Assembly: GCA_034435675.1 (NCBI GenBank)
Contig: DAOTWP010000382.1
Span: forward strand, 1-64,000
Origin: DAOTWP01 sp034435675
GTDB taxonomy: Bacteria > Chloroflexota > Anaerolineae > Aggregatilineales > Phototrophicaceae
Direction: 5' to 3'
Length of the DNA: 64,000 nucleotides
The translations under genes were made by a program, and so were the position numbers. The notes beneath the pieces were generated by a model. It had not been told where the DNA came from, searched no databases, and saw only the letters and a program-made list of their open reading frames with translations. Of this stretch, positions 15,077-23,664 are shown one piece after another (within the stretch, counting starts at the first letter, position 1; each line of letters starts with the position of its first letter).

Positions 15077-16384
15077 ATGCTGCGGATGATCCGTAATGGG
15101 CGAGTTCTGGTGCTGCTGGCGCTGCTGCTGCTGGTACTTACCGTCACCCCTACAGTGTTTGCCCAATCCCAGGATTTCTGCGGAGCCGGTACAAATGTAC
15201 CCTTCGTGGAATACGGCGATACGGTAAGTAATGAAATCACCGATGACTCTTTCTTCCTGCCATTCTGCTTTGAGGGTAACGAAGGCGACGAGGTAGTGAT
15301 TACGATGACCACCACCAGCGGCGATTTACGCCCACTGGTCGGGCTGGCGGACTCGCGGATTGAAGAAATCTTCGTCCAGAACACTGGGCGCAATGAGGCA
15401 AGCGTTGAATTCACACTGCCAGAAGATGCTAATTTCCTGATTATCTCGACCCGTGATGGGCTGGATAGCGGCACTACCGAAGGCGAATTTGAGCTGACAC
15501 TGGAACTGGCGAGCGGCTCGGCAACTGGCGGCGGCGATGAAGGTGACGATGGCAAGGAAGACGGCGGCAGCAGCGGCAGTGCTGCCGGAGCGTGTGATGA
15601 CGTTGACGCAGACGGTGTGATCGCCTATGGCGATACCGCGGGCGGCGAAATCACCGACGACGACTTCACCGATATTTACTGCTTTGAAGGGCTGGAAGGC
15701 GACGAAATTGTCATTTCTGCCACTGCGACGGATGGCGACCTGGACACCCTGCTGCTGCTGACCGACAGCGGGCTTGAAGAAGCGCTTGCCGATAACGACG
15801 ACATTGAACGCGGCAACACCAATTCGCAGATTGAGTTCACCCTGCCGACTGATGGCGCATTCGTGATCATCGTGACGCGCTATAACCTCGAAGACGGCAG
15901 AACCGAAGGCGAATATGAGCTGACGCTCGAACTGTTGGGTGGACCGAGCGCGGACGCAGGCGATGACGCGGGCGGCGATGACGGCAAGGAAGACGGCGGC
16001 AGCAGCGGCAGTGCTGCCGGAGCGTGTGATGACGTTGAACTGTCCGGCATCGAAATCGAAATTATCGCATACGGCGACACCGTCGAGGACACGGTTGACG
16101 ACGATACCCCGGTGCGCGTCTACTGCTTCGAAGGCGCGGCGGGCGACCAGGTGACCATTTCGATGGAAGCCACCAGCGGCAACCTGGATACCCTGCTGAT
16201 TCTGGCTGATCCTGAAGTCACCGAAACCTTCGCCCAGAACGACGACATCCGCAGCGGCAACACCAACTCCGAAATTGTCTTTGAACTGCCCGATGATGGA
16301 GCGTATCTCATCTTCGCCACGCGCTACCAGATCGCGGACGGCAGCAGCGAAGGGCGTTTCAGCCTGACGCTCGACGGGCGCTAA
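15077..16384 (+). CDS. Exported protein with three PPC-type beta repeats
   Basis: 435 residues, SD AAGGAG. A signal peptide ends near TVFAQS. Three repeats of about 110 residues follow, each running YGDT, EITDD, YCFEGxxGDE, ISMEATSGDLDT, NxxSEIEFTLPxDG, IATRY and GEFELTLEL, the pattern of bacterial pre-peptidase C-terminal-like domains. Acidic Gly/Ser linkers join them, encoded in part by an exact 56-base repeat. Many Asp residues suggest calcium binding. There is no catalytic domain, so it is probably a surface or matrix protein. Related modules recur in the proteins at 36281 and 38009. Each repeat has a Cys before the strand YCFEG and another in the linker, possibly forming disulfides. Confidence 0.85.
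   Translation: MLRMIRNGRVLVLLALLLLVLTVTPTVFAQSQDFCGAGTNVPFVEYGDTVSNEITDDSFFLPFCFEGNEGDEVVITMTTTSGDLRPLVGLADSRIEEIFVQNTGRNEASVEFTLPEDANFLIISTRDGLDSGTTEGEFELTLELASGSATGGGDEGDDGKEDGGSSGSAAGACDDVDADGVIAYGDTAGGEITDDDFTDIYCFEGLEGDEIVISATATDGDLDTLLLLTDSGLEEALADNDDIERGNTNSQIEFTLPTDGAFVIIVTRYNLEDGRTEGEYELTLELLGGPSADAGDDAGGDDGKEDGGSSGSAAGACDDVELSGIEIEIIAYGDTVEDTVDDDTPVRVYCFEGAAGDQVTISMEATSGNLDTLLILADPEVTETFAQNDDIRSGNTNSEIVFELPDDGAYLIFATRYQIADGSSEGRFSLTLDGR
15551..15606 (+). repeat. 56-base exact direct repeat, copy 1
   Basis: Identical to 15983-16038. It encodes the linker GKEDGGSSGSAAGACDDV between beta repeats 1 and 2 of the PPC-type protein. Identity at synonymous positions shows a recent duplication or gene conversion. 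Confidence 0.9.
15983..16038 (+). repeat. 56-base exact direct repeat, copy 2
   Basis: Second copy of the linker-encoding repeat, between beta repeats 2 and 3. Unequal recombination between copies would delete or add one 432-base module in frame. Confidence 0.9.
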
Positions 16385-16449
16385 ACATCCATACTGCTGG
16401 CAGCAGCAGGGCAGGGCGAACCTGCCATGTGCCATGAGTTCTAGCGGTA

Positions 16450-16481
16450 ATCGGGGTACAACCAGGCGGTTGTACCTCGAT
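16450..16481 (+). terminator. Terminator of the PPC-type protein gene
   Basis: GGTACAACC (16455-16463) pairs with GGTTGTACC (16468-16476) over a 4-base loop. The stem continues with ATCG/CGAT (16450-16453 and 16478-16481) across one mismatch, and is followed by TGTTTGTG. It starts 66 bases after the stop codon. Confidence 0.6.
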
Positions 16482-16570
16482 TGTTTGTGCATTCATACGT
16501 TCTGTGCGCCGACAAACCGCCGGTTTTGCGGCACAATAGGCGTAATGCTTTTGAAGGTGTTCAACAACTG

Positions 16571-17017
16571 ATGATCGAAATTCGTCCCTGGTTGTTCGTG
16601 GGTCGCTATGTGGATGCATTAGACGGCGAGGCGCTGCGTGCGCGCGGTGTCGGCGCGGTGCTGGAACTGGAACGTCCGGTGACTCACGAGGACATTACCA
16701 CGCTGTTTGTGCATGTACAGGATGGCGTGGCGCTGCGCCCGGAGACCATTCGCCGGGCGATAGATTTTGTGCGCGAGCAGCACGCGGCGGGCAAATCTGT
16801 GCTGGTCGCCTGTAACGCCGGGACGAGCCGTTCGCCCACCTTTGCGACAGCCGCGCTGAAGGAGGTCGAGGGGCTGAAGCTGGAAGACGCGCTGCGGGCG
16901 GTGCGCAGCGCCCACCCGGACGCCCTGCCCGACCAGATGTTGTGGGACTCCCTGCGCGAGTATTACGACGATGGTCCACCCTTCTGGGAACTGTGGCAGC
17001 AGTTGGTCGAGTTGTAG
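16571..17017 (+). CDS. Dual-specificity protein phosphatase family protein
   Basis: 148 residues starting MIEIRPWLFVG, the usual opening of DSP-fold phosphatases. The signature C-N-A-G-T-S-R-S gives the catalytic Cys and phosphate-binding Arg, with an upstream variable loop VHVQDGVALRPETI and a following helix SPTFATAALKEV. The canonical His before the Cys is replaced: it reads VACNAG. A general-acid Asp is probably in HVQDG. Cytoplasmic. Substrate may be a phosphoprotein, phosphoinositide or RNA; not inferable. No kinase gene is adjacent. Confidence 0.85.
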   Translation: MIEIRPWLFVGRYVDALDGEALRARGVGAVLELERPVTHEDITTLFVHVQDGVALRPETIRRAIDFVREQHAAGKSVLVACNAGTSRSPTFATAALKEVEGLKLEDALRAVRSAHPDALPDQMLWDSLREYYDDGPPFWELWQQLVEL

Positions 17018-17184
17018 CCACATGCAGTCGCGACCCTACCCCCGCCGCCGCTGTGCCTGACGCTTGCCCACCGCTAACGGGCACCCCCTGCCAGGTACAT
17101 CCTATCCTTTTGTACAGTCCATTTAACTCCCATAACCCGTTATAATCGCTTAAGCGCATAAACGAGATAAAGGGAGCGATGCTC

Positions 17185-18231
17185 ATGCGATACAAACTGC
17201 TCGGCAAAAGCGGCTTACGGGTGTCGGAACTGTGCCTGGGGACGATGACGTTCGGGGAAACGTGGGGCTGGGGCGCATCGCTGGACGAAAGCCGCAAACA
17301 GCTTGACCTGTTTAGCGAGCGCGGCGGCAACTTCATTGACACCAGCGTGAATTACACCGACGGCGCGAGCGAGGAAATTCTCGGTCAACTGCTGCATGGG
17401 CGGCGCGCACAGTTTGTCGTCGCCACCAAGTACAGCCTGACCAAACCGGACAGCATGGATCCCAACAGCGGCGGCAACAGCCGCAAGAATATGATGCAGT
17501 CGGTAGAACGCAGCCTGCACCGCCTGCAAACCGATTATCTGGACATGCTTTACCTGCACATGTGGGATTACTGGACGCCAATTGAAGAAGTCATGCGCGG
17601 GCTAGACGATCTGGTGCGCATGGGCAAAGTCAACTATATCGCCATTTCCGACTCGCCCGCCTACATCGTGTCTGCCGCCAACATGCTCAGCGAACTGCGC
17701 GGCTGGTCACGTTTTATCGGGCTGCAAATTCCCTATTCGCTCAATGCGCGCACACCGGAGCGCGAACTGCTGCCGATGGCGAAATACTGGGATCTGGCGG
17801 TGCTGCCCTGGGGGCTGCTGGGCGCGGGTGTGCTGCTGGGCAAATTTAACCCCGACAGCACAGAGCAGACCCGCTGGGAAAAAGCAGGCGTGTATGACCG
17901 CCTGCGCGACCAGACCAAGAAGCTGATTGACGAGATCGCCGCTATCGCGCAGGAAACCGGGCACAGCAAAGCGTCGGTGTGTGTCAACTGGGTGCGCCAG
18001 CAGCAGCACAAGGCACAGATTATCCCGATCCTCGGCGCGCGCACGGCAGAACAGCTTGCGGGCAATCTGGAAGCGCTGGATTATGCCCTGAGCGAAGAAC
18101 AGCTCAAACGACTGGACGAAACCAGCGCGATTTCGATGGACTTCCCGCACGGTTTTCTGGATGGCAACGAATACATCTACGGCGCGACCTATGCGCAGGT
18201 GGACGACCATCGCGGACGGCGGCGGTCTTAG
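17185..18231 (+). CDS. Aldo/keto reductase
   Basis: 348 residues from the second ATG, which lies 8 bases after GGGAG; the ATG at 17179 is too close to the SD. The catalytic tetrad is D52, Y57, K82 and H125 (DTSVNY, ATKYS, YLHMWDY). The C-terminal NADPH-binding stretch IPILGARTAEQLAGNLEAL is intact. It belongs to the AKR group with Kv-beta/YghZ/Tas-like members. Substrate unknown. A TATAAT at 17142-17147 precedes the gene. Confidence 0.93.
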   Translation: MRYKLLGKSGLRVSELCLGTMTFGETWGWGASLDESRKQLDLFSERGGNFIDTSVNYTDGASEEILGQLLHGRRAQFVVATKYSLTKPDSMDPNSGGNSRKNMMQSVERSLHRLQTDYLDMLYLHMWDYWTPIEEVMRGLDDLVRMGKVNYIAISDSPAYIVSAANMLSELRGWSRFIGLQIPYSLNARTPERELLPMAKYWDLAVLPWGLLGAGVLLGKFNPDSTEQTRWEKAGVYDRLRDQTKKLIDEIAAIAQETGHSKASVCVNWVRQQQHKAQIIPILGARTAEQLAGNLEALDYALSEEQLKRLDETSAISMDFPHGFLDGNEYIYGATYAQVDDHRGRRRS

Positions 18232-18324
18232 GGCGGGCGCAGCACTGCCGGTCAGCATGCCCCCGGACGCCTGAGCGTGCCTGAGCGCTTGCGGTGGCGC
18301 CAACAAAGGAGCATCCAGTATCTC

Positions 18325-18462
18325 TCCGTAAACTCGGACAAAGGGATTATGGTCTTTAAGAGAATAATCAGGTTATCGGTAGGTTGAAGCATGCTTCAAC
18401 CTACTACAAAAAACGTTATCCGATTAAATTCTTGAACTGCCTAATTCTCTTTGTTCGGGAAG
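18325..18462 (+). repeat. Fold-back repeat element, copy A
   Basis: Left end TCCGTAAAC (18325-18333) is followed by GGACAAAGGGATTATG; right end AACTGC (18435-18440) is followed by CTAATTCTCTTTGTT and GGGAAG. The two ends are imperfect inverted repeats. The centre is a perfect 26-base palindrome (18379-18404, arms GTAGGTTGAAGCA). The ends align with the element at 49891-50084. It sits just before the SD of the next gene, encodes nothing, and looks like a small non-autonomous (MITE-like) element. Confidence 0.6.
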
Positions 18463-18506
18463 ACCTGTTGATGGATAGGTTCTTAGCCTATTTGAGGAGG
18501 TTTGCA

Positions 18507-18809
18507 ATGGCACATTACCTTGTGCGTGCGCGCCCCGGCGATCTGGCAGCGCTGCGCGAACGGCTGGATCGTGGGCAGATGCGCCAGTTTGAACCCTTTG
18601 GCGAAGAACTTCAGCGCGTGCTGACCGCAGCACGACTGGATGAGGACGGCTTCGCAACATGGGAGGAAAACTGTTTCTGCACGCCGCCGCTGGCGCAGGA
18701 GCGCGTGGTGCTGGACATGCACTTCAGCGAACTGACCACGCAGCGCGTCCGGGAGGGCGAAGGCTGGGCGCAGATTAACCATCTGCCGCCGCTGTGGGGT
18801 AATCATTAA
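18507..18809 (+). CDS. Conserved-looking hypothetical protein, 100 residues
   Basis: The ATG is preceded by a strong SD (GAGGAGG, 7 bases). The sequence MAHYLVRARPGDLAALRERL is an N-terminal strand plus helix, followed by FEPFGEELQRVLTAARLDEDG, ATWEENCFCTPPLAQERVV and FSELTTQRVREGEGW. No transmembrane segment, signal peptide or recognised motif apart from the CFC pair. The short mixed alpha/beta make-up suggests a ferredoxin-like or stress-response monomer fold. Function unknown. The fold-back repeat lies immediately upstream and may have altered its expression. Confidence 0.7.
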   Translation: MAHYLVRARPGDLAALRERLDRGQMRQFEPFGEELQRVLTAARLDEDGFATWEENCFCTPPLAQERVVLDMHFSELTTQRVREGEGWAQINHLPPLWGNH

Positions 18810-18844
18810 AGGACTTACGCAGTCCCCTGATAAACAGGAAAGAA

Positions 18845-18870
18845 CAGGTGATAAACAATTCAATCACCTG
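18845..18870 (+). terminator. Hairpin after the 100-residue protein gene
   Basis: CAGGTGAT (18845-18852) pairs perfectly with ATCACCTG (18863-18870) over a 10-base loop, 36 bases past the stop. No U-tract follows, so termination is tentative. Confidence 0.4.
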
Positions 18871-18917
18871 AACGCAGCCAACTGCCAACCCGCGTAACGT
18901 CAGAATTATGCAGACCA

Positions 18918-18945
18918 GAGGGCACGCTGTCTGGAGCGCGCCCTC
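18918..18945 (-). terminator. Hairpin after the effector-binding protein gene
   Basis: GAGGGCACGC (18918-18927) and GCGCGCCCTC (18936-18945) pair over 8 bases of loop, with one G-U wobble on the minus strand. It lies 27 bases past the stop of the minus-strand gene. Confidence 0.45.
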
Positions 18946-18972
18946 CTTGAACACCGGGTACTTTGTTGACGC

Positions 18973-19431
18973 TTATCCGGCAATGGGCAGATACAGCCGC
19001 AGCAGCAGGTCGGCATCGTCTTGCGGCGTCAGCACATCAACTGCTTCTTCCAGTGCCGCCGCATCCCTGATCTGATAGCCGTGTTCCCGGCACCACTGTG
19101 CCAGCCGCTTCCATGTAGGGCTGATATTCTCCACCCCGCGCACATCCGTCACCGCATAAGCGCCCCCGGCGGCATCACGAAGGCGCACATCCCCCGACGC
19201 TGCCACCGCTGGATTGACCGTCAGCCAGGTCGTGTACATGTGGTTCGGTTCTGGCTGGCAGTTGTCGAAGCCGAAAAAGCGGAATGCACCTGCTTCCAGC
19301 GGAATGCCCTGCGCCCGCGCCCAGTCCAGCAGCGCGTTGATTGCGTCCTGCTCCGGCGTCGCGCTGACCACCGAAACCTCCGCCACCCGCATCGGTTCCA
19401 GCCGCTCAATCCGCACACTCAGTTCGTCCAT
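18973..19431 (-). CDS. GyrI/AraC-type effector-binding domain protein
   Basis: 152 residues: a stand-alone effector-binding (GyrI-like, SOUL-like) domain without any DNA-binding part. The pattern VRIERLEPMRVAEVSVVSAT for the first strand, FRFFGFDNCQPEPNHMYTTW for the central strands and ENISPTWKRLAQWCREHGY for the helix matches the family. The family binds hydrophobic or cationic ligands and some members hydrolyse cyclopropanoid toxins. A palindrome (19472-19490) lies upstream. Role here unknown; drug or metabolite sequestration is possible. Confidence 0.8.
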   Translation of the reverse strand: MDELSVRIERLEPMRVAEVSVVSATPEQDAINALLDWARAQGIPLEAGAFRFFGFDNCQPEPNHMYTTWLTVNPAVAASGDVRLRDAAGGAYAVTDVRGVENISPTWKRLAQWCREHGYQIRDAAALEEAVDVLTPQDDADLLLRLYLPIAG

Positions 19432-19471
19432 GATGTTGCTCCTGTTGCTGGTGAGAAGAACCGCTAACGAT

Positions 19472-19490
19472 TAACCGGCGCGCACGGTTA
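19472..19490. promoter_or_regulatory. Palindrome TAACCG-N7-CGGTTA
   Basis: Perfect 6-bp arms (19472-19477 and 19485-19490) lie 41 bases before the start of the minus-strand effector-binding gene, a plausible operator position. No regulator is assigned. Confidence 0.35.
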
Positions 19491-19609
19491 CACTCAGTCT
19501 ACGCCAAATCGCCGGGCAAAAAAATGCCGCGAAGGTAGGATCGCGGCGGGTGCTGTGGTATACTATCATCATCCTCACAAGCCCAAATTGAACCGACTTT
19601 TAGCGGTTG

Positions 19610-20473
19610 TCAGGCAAAAACCAGTTCTGCCAGCACCGGGTAATGGTCGCTGGGGTACAGCGGCGGTTCGGCGTCGCGGATGATGCGGCAGGACTTGGTC
19701 GCAACGCGATGGACGCCGTCGAGCGTCAGAATCCAGTCAATGCGCATGCCAAGCTGCGGGTAATGTTCGCCCTCAAAGCCGTGAAAGCTGTTACTGTGCA
19801 GGCTGTCATGATGCCCCGCTTCAATGAATGTGTCCATGCAGCCCGCCCCGGTAAATACGCCATGCACGCTGCCTGCGGGTTGATCCACATAGTACGCCAG
19901 ATCGTTGGGCAGATCGGACGGCATGCTGGCGGGTTTCCACGCAGGAGAGTTGAAATCCCCGGTGAAAATTACCGGCAGAGTACTGCGCAGCGCCTGCGCG
20001 CGTTCCAGCACCAACCGCGCGCCATTGACCCGCGCTTCCTCGCCGATATGGTCAAGATGCACATTCAGGTGGATAAATTCGTGCCCGGTGTCCAGATCGC
20101 GGAAGCGGCACCACGTGGCGGAACGCACCAGCGCCGAGTCCCAATCACGCGACCAGACCTCCGGCGTGCTGCTCAGGTAGAATGCGCCGCTGGTCATCAG
20201 CCGGAAGCGGACGCGGTTGTAGTAGATCGCATTATGATGGAAGTAATCGCCCTGGTCAACGGTTCTGAGACCCGCCACGACCCCGTACTCCGGCAGGTGC
20301 TCCGTGTAGGCGGCAAGATTGCCCGACTGCACCTCCTGCATCCCGATCAAATCCGGCAGATAGCGCCGAATGGTGGCAATATTCAGCGCTGCACGGCGTT
20401 CCCACACATTCTCGCCGTCGATTTCAAACAGGCTGCCGCGAACGTTGAAGGTCATCACGCGGAACGGTTTCAT
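19610..20473 (-). CDS. Endonuclease/exonuclease/phosphatase (EEP) family protein
   Basis: 287 residues. Motifs of the DNase I/AP-endonuclease/sphingomyelinase fold are present: TFNVRGS, the metal-binding Glu in LIGMQEVQ, NVHLDHIGEEAR, TGDFNSPA, IDWIL and the closing PSDHYPVLAEL. It lacks the extra elements of exonuclease III (a separate gene at 33626) and has no signal peptide. It therefore probably cleaves a phosphodiester or phosphate ester in the cytoplasm, substrate unknown. A weak AACCG/CGGTT hairpin just after the stop may end the transcript. Confidence 0.88.
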   Translation of the reverse strand: MKPFRVMTFNVRGSLFEIDGENVWERRAALNIATIRRYLPDLIGMQEVQSGNLAAYTEHLPEYGVVAGLRTVDQGDYFHHNAIYYNRVRFRLMTSGAFYLSSTPEVWSRDWDSALVRSATWCRFRDLDTGHEFIHLNVHLDHIGEEARVNGARLVLERAQALRSTLPVIFTGDFNSPAWKPASMPSDLPNDLAYYVDQPAGSVHGVFTGAGCMDTFIEAGHHDSLHSNSFHGFEGEHYPQLGMRIDWILTLDGVHRVATKSCRIIRDAEPPLYPSDHYPVLAELVFA

Positions 20474-20552
20474 GCTCGCCAGTCCTTACGCTAAACAGCC
20501 GCTCTTATCCTTAATCTTACCCGACATTTGCCTGCAAAAACAATGTGACCGG

Positions 20553-20582
20553 TTGTTGCGGCGGGGGGCGGTGTGCTATAGT
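20553..20582 (+). promoter_or_regulatory. Probable promoter of the YtkA/propeller/polyferredoxin operon
   Basis: TTGTTG (20553-20558), an 18-base spacer and TATAGT (20577-20582) precede the lipoprotein start by 40 bases. The match to consensus is moderate. TGTGACAGTTTGCAC just after the -10 resembles half of a CRP-type site. Confidence 0.4.
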
Positions 20583-20621
20583 TGTGACAGTTTGCACTAA
20601 CAGGAGAGTTGGCGAACGACG

Positions 20622-21020
20622 ATGAACAAACGCTTCATGGGACTGCTGCTGCTGGCACTGCCGATTTTGTTGATTACAGGCTGCCGCGACTCTGCGCAGG
20701 CAAGCCCCACTCCCGCCGCGCAGCTTATGCTGACGGTGCAGCCTGATCCTCCGTCAGTGGGCGCTGCCGAACTGCTGGTGACAGTGCGCGACCTTGCTGG
20801 CGCGCCGGTTGTTGGGGCGAGCGTGGATGTGCGTGGCGACATGAACCACGCCGGGATGCAGCCCGTGCTGCGCGAGGATGTGCTGACGGATGCTAATGGT
20901 GAGGCGCGTATCCCGTTCGAGTGGACGATGGGCGGCGACTGGTACATTGTGGTGACCGCCACCCTGCCAGACAGCACCGTCGTGGAACAGCGTTTTGAAG
21001 GCTTCCAGGTTGGGGGGTAA
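20622..21020 (+). CDS. YtkA-like lipoprotein
   Basis: 132 residues. The signal peptide with lipobox ITGC (Cys at about 21) anchors it to the outer face of the membrane. Residues about 35-130 form an immunoglobulin-like beta fold matching the YtkA-like domain: LTVQPDPPSVGAAELLVTVRD, VVGASVDVRGDMNHAGMQPV and EWTMGGDWYIVVTA. The His and Met residues in MNHAGM could bind copper. The family often occurs with respiratory and copper-handling proteins. It is the first gene of an operon with a beta-propeller protein and a membrane polyferredoxin. Confidence 0.82.
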   Translation: MNKRFMGLLLLALPILLITGCRDSAQASPTPAAQLMLTVQPDPPSVGAAELLVTVRDLAGAPVVGASVDVRGDMNHAGMQPVLREDVLTDANGEARIPFEWTMGGDWYIVVTATLPDSTVVEQRFEGFQVGG

Positions 21021-21027
21021 GACGCGG

Positions 21028-22074
21028 TTGGCGCGCTACCGGCTGGGCATGCTCTGCCTGTGCAGTCTGCTGCTGGCGGGGTTTCACTGGTCGCCTGTGG
21101 GTGTCGCTGTCCGGCATGCCCTGATCTACAGCCACGCCGGCAGCCTGCTGCTTCTGGATGTAGAAACTGCGCAGATGTTGACCCTGGCAGCCTATGAACC
21201 TGATGCCTGCCCGCCGCGTTGGTCGCTGGATGGCAGCTCTGTCGTACTTTTTGGTGAGACTCCAGTTGTTCTGGATACGCGCAGTGGTGAAGTCGTGCCG
21301 CTGCAACCAACGATAGTGCTTGACACGAACTACTGCAATATGCTGCTGTCGGCAGATGGCAGCCAGATGACTACACTGGTGAATCAGGGCGCGACGCTGC
21401 TCATCCACTTCGCTGATCTGGACACCGCAAACAGCCGCCAACTAACCATAGACCAGCGCATCTTTGATGCTCCCGCGCAGCCGCCCGGCGAATACTGGTA
21501 CGCCGCTACATGGTCGCCGGATGGGCAGCGCATGACCTATCTCCAGTGTTTTGACACGACACACTGCTATCATCATGTGATTGATGCCGCCAGCGGTGAA
21601 CTGCTGTACCGTCTGCCAGCGAATTATTCATTTAACGCTGCGGCATGGTCACCGGATGGGCGCTGGTTCATTGCAGGTACAGATTCAGCGTTCATCCTGT
21701 ATGATGCCGTTAGCTGGCAGGAACAGCAGCGCTTCGATACGCCGGATGCGTACTGGCTGGTTGTCTCCCGGGTCAGCGCCTCTGCCAGTGGTCGCTATCT
21801 TGCCGGGGGGCACCGCCGCTGGCGCGTTTCGCTCTACGACGATGCTGCCCGTTATCTGGGTGTGCAGCTTTATGACACCGAAACCACAAGCCTGTTGCAA
21901 GTGCCGGGCGCTGAAAATAGCTGCTGTGCCGCGTGGTCAACCAGCGACGCACTGCTTGCCTACCATCCGATAACTGGCGGCATCAACGTATTTGATGCAC
22001 AAACAGTAACACTGCGCGAGTTCACCCTCCCGATTGATCCGCTGCCCCTGATCTGGTGGACGACGCTGGAATAA
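21028..22074 (+). CDS. Exported beta-propeller (WD40/TolB-like) protein
   Basis: 348 residues from a TTG 7 bases after the lipoprotein stop, preceded by GGGGGG. Another TTG at 20995 would overlap the lipoprotein and make the leader less signal-like. The N-terminus MARYRLGMLCLCSLLLAGFHW is a signal peptide or anchor. Repeated blade motifs such as PPRWSLDGSSVVLF, ATWSPDGQRMTYL, AAWSPDGRWFIAGT and CCAAWSTSDALLAYH point to a seven-blade-like propeller. No enzymatic motif is visible. It probably acts as a binding or scaffold protein outside the membrane, together with its operon partners. Confidence 0.78.
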   Translation: MARYRLGMLCLCSLLLAGFHWSPVGVAVRHALIYSHAGSLLLLDVETAQMLTLAAYEPDACPPRWSLDGSSVVLFGETPVVLDTRSGEVVPLQPTIVLDTNYCNMLLSADGSQMTTLVNQGATLLIHFADLDTANSRQLTIDQRIFDAPAQPPGEYWYAATWSPDGQRMTYLQCFDTTHCYHHVIDAASGELLYRLPANYSFNAAAWSPDGRWFIAGTDSAFILYDAVSWQEQQRFDTPDAYWLVVSRVSASASGRYLAGGHRRWRVSLYDDAARYLGVQLYDTETTSLLQVPGAENSCCAAWSTSDALLAYHPITGGINVFDAQTVTLREFTLPIDPLPLIWWTTLE

Positions 22075-22104
22075 CCCTGTCGGTTTAGCATTAGAAGCTA
22101 TGCG

Positions 22105-23652
22105 ATGACTGCTCAAGCCACACCGCACACTGCCGCCGCAAGCGGCTTATTTGACATATTGCGCCTGCCCGTGCTGGGGCGGCTGCTGCGCAGGCGACGC
22201 GGACGGCTGGTGCTGCAAGTGCCGCTGCTGCTGCTGGCGCTGCTGCTGGTCTATGACGGCTTCACTGGGCAGCAGGTAGCAGCGGAAAATCTGGCGACCG
22301 TCGTCCCCTGGGTGCATTATCGTGGGCTGGTGGTCGTCGCGCTGCTGCTGGCGGGCAACCTGTTCTGCATGGGCTGTCCGTTTACGCTGCCGCGCACCCT
22401 CGCCCGGCGCTTGAGCCTGCGCGGGCGGCGCTTCCCGAAAGCGCTGCGCAACAAATGGCTGGCGCTTGCCAGTCTGCTGCTGCTGTTCTTCCTCTACGAA
22501 TGGCTTGACCTGTGGGCAAGCCCGGCGCTGACGGCATGGGTGATTGTGTTTTATTTCGCCGCGTCGTTTGTGCTGGAAGCGCTGTTCACCGAGTCGGCAT
22601 TCTGCAAGTATGTCTGTCCGCTGGGAACCTTCAATTTTGTCTATGCAACAGCCTCGCCCGCGCAGATTACGGTGCGCAGTCCGGATGTCTGCCGCACCTG
22701 TGTCGGTAGGGCATGCATCAACGGCAGTTACGCCAGCACCCCGGTGATCCGCATTGAGCAGATCGCCATGCCCAACGGCGGCACGACAGAAAAAAGCGTT
22801 GAGCATGGACCGCGTGGTGTACTCGGCTGCGGCACGGAGCTGTTCGCGCCGCAAATCAGCAGTAACATGGACTGCACCTTCTGCCTCGACTGTGCCCGCG
22901 CCTGCCCGCACGACAATGTTGCCCTGCTGGTGCGTTCACCCAACCGCGAACTGGCACGCCCGAACGCATGGAGCAAACGCTGGGATGTCTCGCTGCTGGT
23001 GATTTTCCTGGCGTTTATGGGGTTGATGAACGCTTTTGGCATGGTGCCGCCCGTTTACGAACTGATGCAGGGCGTCGCCGACACGCTCAATCTGGGCGCG
23101 CTGGGCTGGTCGAATATGGCAATTGAGGCGCTGGTGCTGCTGCTGTTGTTTGGCGTGGGCACGCTGCTGCTGCCGCTGCTGCTGGTGCTGCTGGCGGCGT
23201 GGCTCTCGCGCAGCCTGGGACACAACCCCCGCGCAAAAGCCGCCCGGCTGAGCCTGCGCGATACGGTCGCGGCGTTCGCCCCGGCATTTGTGCCCATCGG
23301 GTTCGGCATCTGGATTGCGCACTATATGTTTCATTTCCTGGTGGGCATCTGGACGGTGATTCCGGTGTTGCAGAATTTCCTGCTGGATCACCGCATCACG
23401 CTGTTCGGCGCGCCCAACTGGGGGCTGACCGGCTTTTCGCCGGAGACGATCGCGCTGGTGCAGGTTGTGGCGCTGGTGGGCGGTTTCCTGTGGACGCTGC
23501 TGCTGGCACAGCGCACTGCACTGCGGCTGTACCGGCGCAATGCCATGCCAGGACTGCTGCCCTGGGCGCTGCTGTTTCTGGGCATGATGCTGGCTGGGCT
23601 GCTGCTGATGAGCCTGCCAATGGAGATGCGCGGCACGGTGCTGTTTGATTAG
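22105..23652 (+). CDS. Membrane polyferredoxin, FesM/NapH-like
   Basis: 515 residues. N-terminal membrane helices (about 30-60, 70-90, 120-160) carry GNLFCMGCPFTLPR and FCKYVCPLGTFNF, the Cys motifs of NapH/NosR/CcoG-type proteins. A cytoplasmic part follows with CRTCVGRACI and the [4Fe-4S] ferredoxin motif CTFCLDCARACPH. The C-terminal half has about five more helices with His residues that could bind heme. It likely moves electrons from quinol or cytoplasmic donors across the membrane. It is the third gene after a YtkA-like lipoprotein and a propeller protein. The physiological acceptor is unknown. Confidence 0.85.
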   Translation: MTAQATPHTAAASGLFDILRLPVLGRLLRRRRGRLVLQVPLLLLALLLVYDGFTGQQVAAENLATVVPWVHYRGLVVVALLLAGNLFCMGCPFTLPRTLARRLSLRGRRFPKALRNKWLALASLLLLFFLYEWLDLWASPALTAWVIVFYFAASFVLEALFTESAFCKYVCPLGTFNFVYATASPAQITVRSPDVCRTCVGRACINGSYASTPVIRIEQIAMPNGGTTEKSVEHGPRGVLGCGTELFAPQISSNMDCTFCLDCARACPHDNVALLVRSPNRELARPNAWSKRWDVSLLVIFLAFMGLMNAFGMVPPVYELMQGVADTLNLGALGWSNMAIEALVLLLLFGVGTLLLPLLLVLLAAWLSRSLGHNPRAKAARLSLRDTVAAFAPAFVPIGFGIWIAHYMFHFLVGIWTVIPVLQNFLLDHRITLFGAPNWGLTGFSPETIALVQVVALVGGFLWTLLLAQRTALRLYRRNAMPGLLPWALLFLGMMLAGLLLMSLPMEMRGTVLFD

Positions 23653-23664
23653 CGCATAAACGCC

